Part shown: piece by piece, positions 18,163-26,302 of the stretch
How positions within the stretch are numbered: position 1 is the first letter of the stretch
Layout of the letters: the number at the start of each line of letters is the position of its first letter
Source: Paenibacillus sp. FSL R5-0912
Lineage (GTDB): Bacteria > Bacillota > Bacilli > Paenibacillales > Paenibacillaceae
Assembly (NCBI RefSeq): GCF_000758605.1
Contig: NZ_CP009282.1
Span: 558,001 to 622,000, forward strand
Reading direction: 5' to 3'
DNA: 64,000 bases
The notes under the pieces: model-generated
What the model was told of the DNA's origin: nothing
The model's database searches: none
What the model saw: only the letters and a program-made list of their open reading frames with translations
Program-made: the position numbers and the translations under genes

Positions 18163-19458
18163 ATGGAACAGAGCAACATCATTGGAAGAAATGCGGTAGC
18201 CGCCAAAAGAAAGCAATACTTCTACCCGTGCACCGCACATTTTTACCGGGATGCACCGCAACTGGTACGCGGAAGCATGCAGTACGTGTATGATGAGAAC
18301 GGCAAAGAATATACGGATTTCTTCGCCGGGGTGTCAGTTGTCGCCTGCGGCCACTGCAATCCGGCGATTACCTCCCGCACAATAGCACAGCTGCAGCAGC
18401 TGCAGCATACCTCGACCGTCTATCTGACTCAGCCGAATGTAGACTTGGCCGAGCGTCTGGAGGGTCTGCTGCCGGGCGCTCTGCGCCGGACCTTCTTCGT
18501 TAACAGCGGCTCGGAAGCGAATGAAGGGGCGCTGCTTCTGGCCCGGATGCATACCGGACGCAAAGGCTTCATTGCCCTGGAAGCCGGCCTGCATGGCCGG
18601 ACCAATCTTACAATGAGCGTGACCGGCCTGCAAATGTGGCGGACAGACGCTTACCTGGATGAAGATGTGACGTTCATTGAGCGGCCGTATCATCCGGAGA
18701 TGACGCTGAAAGAGGCCGCTGCGCGGTCGATTCAGAGCCTGAAGCGTGTTCTCACGGAGAAAGGCGATACCATCGCCGCCATGATCGTCGAACCGATTCA
18801 GGGAAATGGCGGCATGATTATGCCTGCCCTGTCTTATTTCCGTGAGGTGAAGGCGCTGCTGGAGCAGTATGGTATCTTGCTGATCGACGATGAGATTCAG
18901 ACCGGCTATGGCCGTACAGGAGCTATGTTTGCCATGGAGCACTTCGGCGTAGTTCCGGACATTATCAGCATGGCTAAGGCACTGGGCAACGGAGTGCCTG
19001 TCGCCGCATTTTCGACTACAGATGAGATTGCGGCTTCACTGAACAAGCCTTCGGCCTCGACGTTCGGGGGCAACCCTGTATCTGCGGCCACGGCGCTTGC
19101 TGTGCTGGATTATATCCAGGGTGAGCGGCTGCCGGAGCGTGCGGCTGAGCTGGGTGGACGTTTGAAGAAGGGCTTGCTCCGGCTTCAGGAGCGCTATCCT
19201 GCGCTGATTACCGATGTGCGGGGAACCGGATTCATGCTGGGTGCCGAGCTTGCCGGCTCTGAAGCTGAAGACGCTGCTGAGCGGACGGACAATGTGCTCG
19301 AAGAAATGAAGGACCGCGGCTATCTGATCGGCAAAAACGGCATAGGCCGCAATGTTCTCGCCTTCCAGCCGCCCCTGGTTGTCACTGCAGAGAATATTGA
19401 TGCTATGCTTGCTGCCTTGGATGAAGTGCTGTCCCTGGTCAAGCAAGCGATTCATTGA
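18163..19458 (+). CDS. Class III aminotransferase
   Basis: PLP enzyme of 431 residues; start ATG 18163 after GTGAGGGAA. Motifs of aminotransferase class III: FFAGVSVVACGHCNP, FFVNSGSEANEGA, the Asp-x-x-Gln element DDEIQTGYGRTG, and the PLP lysine in SMAKALGNGVP. The N-terminal part resembles the AGXT2-like / alanine-glyoxylate and omega-amino-acid group more than ornithine or glutamate-semialdehyde enzymes. The substrate cannot be told. It lies 18 bases before the prenyltransferase gene, so the two may be co-transcribed. Confidence 0.8.
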   Translation: MEQSNIIGRNAVAAKRKQYFYPCTAHFYRDAPQLVRGSMQYVYDENGKEYTDFFAGVSVVACGHCNPAITSRTIAQLQQLQHTSTVYLTQPNVDLAERLEGLLPGALRRTFFVNSGSEANEGALLLARMHTGRKGFIALEAGLHGRTNLTMSVTGLQMWRTDAYLDEDVTFIERPYHPEMTLKEAAARSIQSLKRVLTEKGDTIAAMIVEPIQGNGGMIMPALSYFREVKALLEQYGILLIDDEIQTGYGRTGAMFAMEHFGVVPDIISMAKALGNGVPVAAFSTTDEIAASLNKPSASTFGGNPVSAATALAVLDYIQGERLPERAAELGGRLKKGLLRLQERYPALITDVRGTGFMLGAELAGSEAEDAAERTDNVLEEMKDRGYLIGKNGIGRNVLAFQPPLVVTAENIDAMLAALDEVLSLVKQAIH

Positions 19459-19476
19459 AGAAAGAGGCACAACATT

Positions 19477-20361
19477 ATGGTTATCATTAATGCTTTTAAG
19501 CATACGGCACTTAAATTGAAAATGTTCAGCGAGCTGGTTATGTTCTCCCATACGCTATTCTCCCTGCCTTTTGCCATCATCTCGATGGTATGGGCGGCGG
19601 GAGGCTGGCCTTCCGGCCATATGATGCTGTGGGGGCTGATCGCTCTAATCGGCGCGCGTAACGGGGCCAATGCGTTCAACCGCCTGGTGGACCGTACCTT
19701 TGATGGCAATAATCCGCGTACCGCACACCGGCATCTGCCGCAGCGTCTGCTCGCTGAGAAAGAAGTTATCCTGTTCATCATCATCAACTATGCACTGTTT
19801 ATTGTCGCTTCCGGGATGCTCAATCTGCTCTGCCTGCTGCTGTCCCCGGTGGCCATTGTGCTGATCTCGACCTATTCGTATACGAAACGCTTTACCTTCC
19901 TGAGCCATCTGTATCTGGGCTTCGTTATTGCTTCAGCGCCTATCGGCGCCTGGTTTGCAGTAACGGGCAATATTGCGTTCACTCCATTTGTTATCGGAAC
20001 AGTGGTCATGCTCTGGATTGCCGGCTTTGACATCATCTACGGGACCCAGGACATCGATTTCGACCGGAAAAATGGCTTATGGTCCATTCCGAGCTTCTTC
20101 GGACTGGAGAACGCGCTGCGGATCTCCAAGGGGCTGCATTTCATTATGATTATGCTGCTGCTGTTCCTGTACCTCTGGCGTGATCTTGGCTGGATGTATC
20201 TGGTCGGCATCGGGATTGCTACATTGCTGCTGATGACAGAGCACAAGATCATTAAGCCTTCAAACCGTAAGATGATGAAGGTGGCTTCTTATAATTTGAA
20301 CCAGGTGATCAGTATGGTGATATTGCTATGTACGTTGATTGATTATTTTTACGTTAACTAG
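19477..20361 (+). CDS. UbiA family polyprenyltransferase (DmkA-like candidate)
   Basis: Protein of 294 residues with about nine membrane helices. The two Asp-rich prenyl-diphosphate/Mg sites are present: NAFNRLVDRTFD (N-x-x-x-D) and DIIYGTQDIDFD (D-x-x-x-D). The enzyme transfers a polyprenyl chain to an aromatic ring at the membrane, as in (demethyl)menaquinone synthesis. It resembles 4-hydroxybenzoate-type UbiA/MqnP proteins. The neighbourhood (polyprenyl synthase, NDH-2, FMN lipoprotein) suggests a role like Listeria DmkA, which makes a demethylmenaquinone for extracellular electron transfer; a housekeeping quinone role is equally possible. Confidence 0.78.
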   Translation: MVIINAFKHTALKLKMFSELVMFSHTLFSLPFAIISMVWAAGGWPSGHMMLWGLIALIGARNGANAFNRLVDRTFDGNNPRTAHRHLPQRLLAEKEVILFIIINYALFIVASGMLNLLCLLLSPVAIVLISTYSYTKRFTFLSHLYLGFVIASAPIGAWFAVTGNIAFTPFVIGTVVMLWIAGFDIIYGTQDIDFDRKNGLWSIPSFFGLENALRISKGLHFIMIMLLLFLYLWRDLGWMYLVGIGIATLLLMTEHKIIKPSNRKMMKVASYNLNQVISMVILLCTLIDYFYVN

Positions 20362-20460
20362 TATGCGTGGGGCGCGGCTGGCGGCTGGTGGCTGGCTGCC
20401 GGCAGCGCGGTAGAGGTTGGGAGGCTGCACTGCGATGAATATTTGGACCTCCGATCGCTA

Positions 20461-20515
20461 TTAACTTCGGATTCCCTGATTTGAACCGCTGTTTGCGGTA
20501 GGAATCCGAAGTTAA
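20461..20515. repeat. 15-bp perfect inverted repeat, intergenic
   Basis: TTAACTTCGGATTCC and GGAATCCGAAGTTAA are separated by 25 bases. It lies in a 937-base gene-free stretch (20362-21298) between convergent genes. The 137-residue frame across it is not credible. It looks like an interspersed palindromic repeat. Confidence 0.7.
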
Positions 20516-20679
20516 AGGCGAACGCTGACGCTTCTCCAGTTCCAAAATTCCTCTCCGTTCCGTCCTAACCTCTCCCCAGGCAAGATTAACTTCAAAAAGA
20601 CAACAAGCTACCCAGCAAGGGTGGGCAGCAAAGAGCGCGACAAGCTTGGCTTCGCGCTTTTCTTTTTGCCTCCGTAAGA

Positions 20680-20765
20680 CACCCCCCCAAGGGACAACCT
20701 CAAGAGACACCCCCAAGAGAAACCGCCAAGAGAAACCCCCAAGAATAACCCCCAAGGGACAACCC
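20680..20765. repeat. Degenerate 12- to 14-base tandem repeat
   Basis: About six units of the ACCCCCAAGAGAA kind. The minus strand carries five runs of three to seven G, but loops of nine or more bases make a G-quadruplex doubtful. Confidence 0.65.
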
Positions 20766-21041
20766 ACAAAAGCAAACCAAAAAAGCCACTAAGCTAAACA
20801 CGCTCACGTTCGCTTTGCTGCGTTCGCTTGATTAGCAACATCAAACCGGTAAAATTAACGCCCCACTTAACTAGTTCTGTTGCACGGCGTACAGTAGAAT
20901 CCATCAAAAAACACGAATGAATCGTACCTATGGGGTTCTTGTATAGTTTAGGTCTCTATAAAGTACCTGAGTAACTCTGTGCGAGTATAATGTCGTACGT
21001 ATTACAACTCTGATTCATCAATAGTAGGGTGTTTGGACGGA

Positions 21042-21160
21042 TTGTTGTATGAAATACAACAATTGTTCCGTTAAGAGGCTTGGAGAAGAAGGAATGCTGC
21101 AGTTTGTACAACAATTTTGGTTTAGGACCGAGTTTATGAGGGGAATGTTGTATTCTGTGC
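21042..21160. repeat. Intergenic repeat with ATACAAC motifs
   Basis: It starts with a palindrome TTGTTGTAT-GAA-ATACAACAA (21042-21062) and contains further GTACAACAA and GGAATGTTGTATTCTG copies. The minus-strand phrase AATACAACATTCC recurs on the plus strand at about 34747. Probably a dispersed non-coding repeat. Confidence 0.5.
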
Positions 21161-21298
21161 AGGATTATCAAAAAAATCGCTGGGATAAAGGCGGGGGGGG
21201 GGCATAAAGCAAAAAAAACGAGCCCTAAAGGGCCCGTTTTACTTAGTAATTCATGCGGTGTTCAGAGGTTATCCTGCTGCACGGACAACAGTTCCGGT

Positions 21299-22279
21299 TC
21301 ACCGGTCGCGTCCAGCAAAATACTGCAGCAGGATTTCCAGATCGGCATGCGCCGGGAAGCTGGAGAGCTGCTGCACGATCGCTGCAGCCTGGGACAGGTA
21401 GTCCTGGCTGACAGCTTCTGTGCGGGCCAGAGCGTCGCTGGCTGTGATCAGCTCCAAGACATGCGCAATCTCTTCGGAAGAAGAAGAGGGGCCAATCCGG
21501 CGGATCACAGGAGCAAGCTCAGGGTCCTGCAGGGCGAAGAGTACAGGCAAGGTAACCTGGCCATGGCGCAGGTCGCTGCCAGCGGGCTTGCCAAGCACAT
21601 CCGCAGATTGCGTGAAGTCTAGGATATCATCCTGAATCTGGAATGACATGCCCAGCGCTTCGCCGAAATTATAGAGAAGATCGGAGACTTCTTCGGTGCT
21701 TTCTGTGGATAGTGCACCTACCCGCAGGCAGGTAGCCATCAGCAGCGCTGTTTTGTTACGGGACTTCTCCAGGTATTGCTCCAGTGTCAGATTGTAATCA
21801 AAGGCATGCTCCATTTGCTGGTATTCCCCCAGACATAACTGGGCAGTGGCCACAGAAGACAGATCGTGAACGTAACGGTTCTTATCACCCGAGTACTTGC
21901 TTAGCAGCTCAATGACGCGGGCGGACATATAATTGCCGATATGCACAGCAGATAAGATGCCGGTCTTGGTATGCAGCGCAGGCTCGCCCCGCCGCAGTTC
22001 GGCGTCGTCAATAATATCATCATGAATCAATGAGGCGGCGTGGATGAATTCAGCGGCTGCGGATAATTGCAGGGTTCTGCGTCCGGCCGGAGTGCGTCCG
22101 AACCGGCTGCCGACTATGACCATCAGCGGACGTAGCCGTTTGCCGCCAGAGCCGGTCAGTTCAAGAATACTCTGCGCCAGCAGCGACTTTTTGGGAACAT
22201 CCTTATCGCGGGTCACCAAATTCTTAATTTCGCGGTTAATTTCATTCAGATCAATATGCAAAGCTTCGTGCAGCTTCAT
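21299..22279 (-). CDS. Polyprenyl diphosphate synthase (HepT/DmkB-like)
   Basis: Protein of 326 residues. Start ATG 22279 is preceded by AGGTGGG; a GTG at 22294 lies within that site. Trans-isoprenyl synthase motifs are present: GSGGKRLRP, the first Asp-rich motif in LIHDDIIDDAELRRG, and the second in QIQDDILDF, with KPAGSDLRHGQVTLP following. It adds isoprene units to make the quinone side chain. It ends an operon read ndh2, small ORF, HepS-like, this gene. In Listeria the EET locus has its own synthase (DmkB), so the same role is plausible; the heterodimeric HepS/HepT enzyme for menaquinone-7 is the alternative. Confidence 0.85.
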   Translation of the reverse strand: MKLHEALHIDLNEINREIKNLVTRDKDVPKKSLLAQSILELTGSGGKRLRPLMVIVGSRFGRTPAGRRTLQLSAAAEFIHAASLIHDDIIDDAELRRGEPALHTKTGILSAVHIGNYMSARVIELLSKYSGDKNRYVHDLSSVATAQLCLGEYQQMEHAFDYNLTLEQYLEKSRNKTALLMATCLRVGALSTESTEEVSDLLYNFGEALGMSFQIQDDILDFTQSADVLGKPAGSDLRHGQVTLPVLFALQDPELAPVIRRIGPSSSSEEIAHVLELITASDALARTEAVSQDYLSQAAAIVQQLSSFPAHADLEILLQYFAGRDR

Positions 22280-22297
22280 CTTTTGTGTTCCCACCTG

Positions 22298-22747
22298 TCA
22301 AATGGCTTTGCTTGTGCGGCTTCGCTGTCTGCGCTCCTGAATGAGGAATTCATCAAACCCCTGGGCCGGATCCTGTTCCGTGAAATCTCCATTTGACCGT
22401 CCAATTTGCATTTTTTTGATTGAGGGAGCCAAATATGCAACCAGATCCAGCTCTCGGCATTTCACTGCAAACTGCAGGTAAAAGCTGTATAGGTAATCTC
22501 CATCCAAAATGCTACGGGTCAGGTCAGGATGATGTGGGACACATTCCATATGGCGCTGTGCAGCCACGGTAAGAATGGTATAAATACCTAGCAAATGGAC
22601 TTTGCGGTCATATTCCAGATCATGGCGTTCCAGTACCGAGAGCAACTGCTCGCATTCTGCCGGAGAGAGATACAACTGAATTCCGGCGACCTTTGACATT
22701 TCAGCCTGAAGCATCCGGAATGTATCTTCAATGAGTTTTTTGTTCAC
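22298..22747 (-). CDS. HepS-like helical protein (heptaprenyl diphosphate synthase component 1 type)
   Basis: Protein of 149 residues from a GTG start at 22747, six bases after AAGGAGAG. It is all-helical, with DRKVHLLGIYTILTVAAQ and SILDGDYLYSFYLQFA. The (A/D)GDY-Y-S-x-Y element is the hallmark of the small subunit HepS of Bacillus heptaprenyl diphosphate synthase, and the gene sits 18 bases before the catalytic subunit, as expected for a heterodimeric enzyme. It is shorter than HepS of B. subtilis (about 250 residues), so it may be a reduced version. The assignment rests on this motif and position. Confidence 0.6.
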   Translation of the reverse strand: MNKKLIEDTFRMLQAEMSKVAGIQLYLSPAECEQLLSVLERHDLEYDRKVHLLGIYTILTVAAQRHMECVPHHPDLTRSILDGDYLYSFYLQFAVKCRELDLVAYLAPSIKKMQIGRSNGDFTEQDPAQGFDEFLIQERRQRSRTSKAI

Positions 22748-22929
22748 AGGATTCTCTCCTTCTTGTCGGTTTTGCCGGAAGAAACCACAGCCCTGATTAT
22801 CCCTACAAAACCATTCTGTACATTTTTATGCAGATATGGGCTTTCACCTTGATAAACAAGGAGAGTAATGTGTCCAAGGGACACATTACTCTTAAGAACA
22901 TCATATTCATGCAGCAACATAGAATGCAC
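22744..22929 (-). CDS. Small ORF coupled to the HepS-like gene, 61 aa
   Basis: Frame starting at GTG 22929 (or ATG 22920). Its TGA stop overlaps the GTG start of the next gene, a sign of translational coupling, but there is no clear ribosome-binding site. The middle part (EYDVLKSNVSL..LLVYQG..H..GIIRAV) can be weakly aligned to the tryptophan-sensing RNA-binding protein TRAP (MtrB), whose gene lies before hepS in Bacillus; I regard this as a hint only. A perfect 13-base palindrome lies inside the frame. Confidence 0.35.
   Translation of the reverse strand: MHSMLLHEYDVLKSNVSLGHITLLVYQGESPYLHKNVQNGFVGIIRAVVSSGKTDKKERIL
22863..22891. repeat. Perfect 13-bp palindrome
   Basis: GAGTAATGTGTCC and GGACACATTACTC enclose three bases. 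On the minus strand TCCTTGTTT follows, so it could act as an attenuator or operator between ndh2 and the HepS-like gene. Confidence 0.75.
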
Positions 22930-22980
22930 ATAAGTCGGTGCTATAATTAAGCGGTGCTCAGAAAAAACTTACCCAAAGCG

Positions 22981-24858
22981 TCAGTCGGTAAACAGATACC
23001 AGCGCCGGACGAGCGGGATTCTCTTCCACTGCTTCTTGAGCCAAGGAAGAACATAGTAATCCAGGCCGAACACGCTGCCGGATCCGCCGATGCAGGCAAT
23101 AGCTGCCGCAACGTACCAGAGCATTTCTGTAGCTGCCATCTTGGTGGTCCAGATCATAACCGCCATACCTATAGTAGCCAGGGCAGAAATAGCTGTGAAC
23201 AAACCAACGATAAGCATAACACCGAAGACGATTTCGGCACAAACCATGCCGATTTGGAACCATTTAGCCAGGAAGGTGTAAGAACCGTCCGGGTTGTAGA
23301 ACATAAGATCCATGAACCAGTTAGAAATATCGTAGATGAAACCTGGAACCGGCAAAGCCGATACTGCTTCTTTGGCAGTGGATACTGCGGAAGCTGCAGA
23401 TTGGGCATCTACGGTGTCTTTAACGGCATCCACAGCCACGCTGGCTGCAGAAGTAGCGTCTGCATAAGGAGCTGCAGGAATCAGGAAAATCTTATTGGGA
23501 TCAACCCAGATTTTTCTGATCTTCTCTATACCTTCATATAGCCACATACCACCCAAAAGCATACGGAGCGGAACGAGCCAGAAGTTCGGCGAGCGCTTGG
23601 AGAAGTATCCGCCGACAAAGCTCTTGCGGTTCTCAACGTGGAAGAACTCGTGCATCATGTAAGTCCATACTTTGTTGAAACCTACAACCTGGGACAGGTA
23701 GAACATATTGATGAAATGTTTGGACAGCATAGCCATGAAGCCGGTCAGCATGAAGAATTTGCCCGGAAGACCAACGTTCGCTACACCGTAGCGGCTGCCG
23801 ATCGAAACCATGGTGCCATGGAATCCTGGTTTGTAAGCCTTTTTAGGCGTGCCCTTGATATCGGCAGTAATATTGCCTGCGATAATAGGTGCAGCTTGTT
23901 CAGCATTCTCAACCATTTGTGGAACTGGACGTTCTTCGCCTTCAGGGATGAAGAAGATGTTATCCCCTACAACGTATACGTTCTTATGGTCAACACTTTC
24001 AAGGTGTTCATTCGTAACGATACGTTTGCGGCCTTGCTGCTGAACATCAAGACTGCCAACGATTTCGGAGCCTTCAACACCGGCAGTCCAGACGATGGTC
24101 TGAGCATCCACGATGTTTTTCTCACCGAGGGCTACAGAACCTGTGCCTACTTCGGTGATTTTGGCGCCGGTAACAATTTCTACGTTCATCTTACGCAGGC
24201 GGGCTTCGGCTTTCTGAATCAGCTTCTCTGGAAGGATAGGCAGAATCTTCGGAGCCATATCAGCTACAATCAATCTTACTTCGGAAGGATCAATGAAGAA
24301 TTCCTTACACAGTTCTTCACGTTGCTCAGCCATTTCACCAACCAGCTCGACGCCAGTGAAGCCGGCACCGATGATTACGAAGGTCAGCATGGAACGGCGT
24401 ACTGCCGCATTCTTTTCCTTCGCAGCTTTGGTGTACATGTCGCGGATTTGACGCTTCAGGGCAACTGCATCGTCATAAGACCAGAAGGAGAAGGTATTCT
24501 CTTCAGCTCCGGGAATTCCGAAGAAGGTTGGTTTGCTTCCTGTGCCGATTACCAGGTAATCATAAGCATAGGTAGCTTTGTCGGACTTCAGCTTCTTGTT
24601 CTTGAAATCAATGTTGCTGATTTCGTCGAGAACAACATCCACTTTCAGGCCGGCAAAGATTTTCTTCAAGTCGATTTTGATCGAATCCTCAGGTGCGCGA
24701 TTCGCAGAAACCTCATGCAGCTCAGTCAAGAGAGTGTGGTATGGATTTCGGTCGATCAGTTTGATTTCTACATCTTTGTCGTTCTTAAACTTCTTTGCCA
24801 GTTTCTTAGCCGTGAGTACGCCGCCGTAGCCGCCGCCCAAAATGACTATTTTCTTCAA
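22981..24858 (-). CDS. ndh2: Type II NADH dehydrogenase with C-terminal membrane domain
   Basis: Protein of 625 residues from a TTG start at 24858, placed by GAGGTGAG. Residues 1-400 are a two-Rossmann NDH-2: FAD site ILGGGYGGVLTAKKL, NADH site VIIGAGFTGVELVGEM, and the ENAEQAAP quinone-side motif. Unlike the housekeeping enzyme (about 400 residues), some 220 residues follow, with several membrane helices (LRMLLGGMWLYEG, IGMVCAEIVFGVMLIVG, IWTTKMAATEMLWYVAAA) of DoxX-like character and an Ala/Val-rich loop. An NDH-2 with such an extension is the electron-entry enzyme of the Listeria extracellular electron transfer locus. It should pass electrons from NADH to a membrane quinone. Confidence 0.85.
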   Translation of the reverse strand: MKKIVILGGGYGGVLTAKKLAKKFKNDKDVEIKLIDRNPYHTLLTELHEVSANRAPEDSIKIDLKKIFAGLKVDVVLDEISNIDFKNKKLKSDKATYAYDYLVIGTGSKPTFFGIPGAEENTFSFWSYDDAVALKRQIRDMYTKAAKEKNAAVRRSMLTFVIIGAGFTGVELVGEMAEQREELCKEFFIDPSEVRLIVADMAPKILPILPEKLIQKAEARLRKMNVEIVTGAKITEVGTGSVALGEKNIVDAQTIVWTAGVEGSEIVGSLDVQQQGRKRIVTNEHLESVDHKNVYVVGDNIFFIPEGEERPVPQMVENAEQAAPIIAGNITADIKGTPKKAYKPGFHGTMVSIGSRYGVANVGLPGKFFMLTGFMAMLSKHFINMFYLSQVVGFNKVWTYMMHEFFHVENRKSFVGGYFSKRSPNFWLVPLRMLLGGMWLYEGIEKIRKIWVDPNKIFLIPAAPYADATSAASVAVDAVKDTVDAQSAASAVSTAKEAVSALPVPGFIYDISNWFMDLMFYNPDGSYTFLAKWFQIGMVCAEIVFGVMLIVGLFTAISALATIGMAVMIWTTKMAATEMLWYVAAAIACIGGSGSVFGLDYYVLPWLKKQWKRIPLVRRWYLFTD

Positions 24859-24907
24859 GAGAAACTCACCTCATTCATCTGATTAGCTGCAAAAGGATAG
24901 CGAATAA

Positions 24908-25822
24908 TTATTTCGCGCCTTCAAGTGCTTTTTGTGCCAGTGTGAAATATTCGCCAACGTGGATAGATACGCCGGAAATTGCATCGGTTTTGCCTTCAGC
25001 ATCCAGGGTAGGAGCTGCGCCTTTATTTTCAAGGAAGTATTTCTCAGCAAGTGCGATCTCTTCATGCCATTCAGCTGAAGCGCCGCCGGCTTTCATGCCG
25101 TATTTGCCGTCTACCGAATATTGTTTCTTATCATCGCCTGCAGCATTCACGCCGCTGAAATTAACAGCTACAACGTTACCGCCAGCAACGGATAGAGCTA
25201 CAGTGGATTTCCAGCCGGATTCAGCATCCATTTCGCCTTCAGCCTTGTAACCGCCGTCTTTGTAAGGACCCACTTGTACTGGACCAGCAGTAAGAGCAGC
25301 TTGAGCAGCGCCTACGAAGTCACTAACATGTACAGATACGCCGGATACAGCGTCAGTATGTCCTTCAGCATCAAAAGCGAGTGCTGCCGGATCTTGTTTT
25401 TCAATCAGGTAAGCTTCAGTAAGGGCAGCTTGCTCGTGCCATTCGGATTGAGCGCCGCCGATTTTTACCAAACCATAGTTACCGTCTTCGGATACTTTTT
25501 TCTTCAGATCACCCGCTGTTTTGGTATTGAAAGCATTCCAGTCAGCTTTGGTGATTTTGCCGCCTTCTACAGTGAGCAGAACAAAAGTCTGCCAACCAGT
25601 CTCTGCATCGACATCAACTGTTCCGTAGTAGGTTCCGTCCTGGTATTTGCCTGTTTCGGTTCCGGCATCAGCAGCAGGAGCAGTAGTTGCTTCAGTTGCA
25701 GGAGCAGTAGTCGCAGCAGGTGCATTTGTTGCAGCAGCATTGCCCGCATTGTTGTTGCCACAACCGGCTAGCAATGTGCCAAGTACCAGAGCGCTCGACA
25801 AGATTACAGAAGCTTTTTTCAT
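24908..25822 (-). CDS. pplA: Lipoprotein with two FMN-binding domains (PplA-like)
   Basis: Protein of 304 residues. A lipoprotein signal ends at LLAGC (Cys21), followed by an Ala/Thr linker and two repeats of the FMN-binding domain (about 60-178 and 187-302), each with DGTYYG/DGGYKA, GGKITKADWN-type, SEWHEQ/AEWHEE and a final DAVSGVS / DAISGVS element. In related proteins the last Ser/Thr of S-G-A-(T/S) is covalently flavinylated by an ApbE-type enzyme; here both sites read SGVS (Ser163, Ser286). PplA of Listeria carries electrons from the membrane to extracellular acceptors. The ribosome-binding site is GGAGGT. No apbE/fmnB gene is in the window. Confidence 0.85.
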   Translation of the reverse strand: MKKASVILSSALVLGTLLAGCGNNNAGNAAATNAPAATTAPATEATTAPAADAGTETGKYQDGTYYGTVDVDAETGWQTFVLLTVEGGKITKADWNAFNTKTAGDLKKKVSEDGNYGLVKIGGAQSEWHEQAALTEAYLIEKQDPAALAFDAEGHTDAVSGVSVHVSDFVGAAQAALTAGPVQVGPYKDGGYKAEGEMDAESGWKSTVALSVAGGNVVAVNFSGVNAAGDDKKQYSVDGKYGMKAGGASAEWHEEIALAEKYFLENKGAAPTLDAEGKTDAISGVSIHVGEYFTLAQKALEGAK

Positions 25823-25846
25823 TTTGATATGACCTCCAAAGAAAAT

Positions 25847-25931
25847 AGTTTAAAATATATATATTAAAATGTAAAACATTTTAATAGTAAATGGAAGTGA
25901 TAAAAATCACTTTATAAATGACATTTGTCAC
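25847..25931 (-). promoter_or_regulatory. pplA promoter with two Fnr/CRP-like boxes
   Basis: Read on the minus strand: GTGACAAATGTCAT (25918-25931), GTGATAAAAATCAC (25897-25910), then TTTACA (25870-25875), 17 bases and TAAACT (25847-25852). Both boxes fit the GTGA-N6-TCAC core bound by Fnr/CRP-family regulators, with centres 21 bases apart. The nearer box is centred about 63 bases before the expected start point, close to the class I activator position. This suggests induction when oxygen is limiting. The 25932-26302 stretch beyond shows nothing else. Confidence 0.55.
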
Positions 25932-26302
25932 TTTGGAATCGGTCTAAGGTCCCTTTTTGTAGCAGGCATACGACATATATCGGCAGGTAATAAGAAAAAA
26001 TTTAATTATCTCGTTTCTTGTTCGATGGCATTCTAGCACAAGCTGGGAAATACTCATGTGAAAATAATCACTTAAACGATAATAATTTTACTTCTGAAGT
26101 ATATCAAATTTTAAAATATATGAACAGCTTATTAAAAGACTATTATGTGACAAACTATGACTTTCTTTGCGGTTTGCGCTGCAGTTCTATTATGGGGCTT
26201 TTCCCGTAGTTTTGGATTCACACAAAGGGCCGACGGGTAATAATTCACTGAGAATCATAGCTTATGCCAACAATAACCGACAGCTAAGGAGATGAGTTTG
26301 TA

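Noticed and set aside
20680..20765. G-quadruplex on the minus strand
   Set aside because: G runs are separated by loops of nine or more bases; more simply explained as a degenerate tandem repeat.
20354..20767. 137-residue minus-strand frame
   Set aside because: Low-complexity start (GVILGGFSWRFLLGVSLEV) encoded by the C-rich tandem repeat; it spans an inverted repeat and has no ribosome-binding site.
20990..21000. Extra recombinase half-site ATGTCGTACG far from the recombinase
   Set aside because: Single half-site without a partner arm or central spacer; likely chance.
23638..24882. 414-residue plus-strand frame opposite ndh2
   Set aside because: Antisense shadow; the minus-strand frame has intact NDH-2 motifs and a good ribosome-binding site.
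26205..26240. SigB-type promoter before the csbD gene (GTTTTG ... GGGTAA)
   Set aside because: The spacing of 20 bases is far longer than the usual 12-15, so the match is probably chance.
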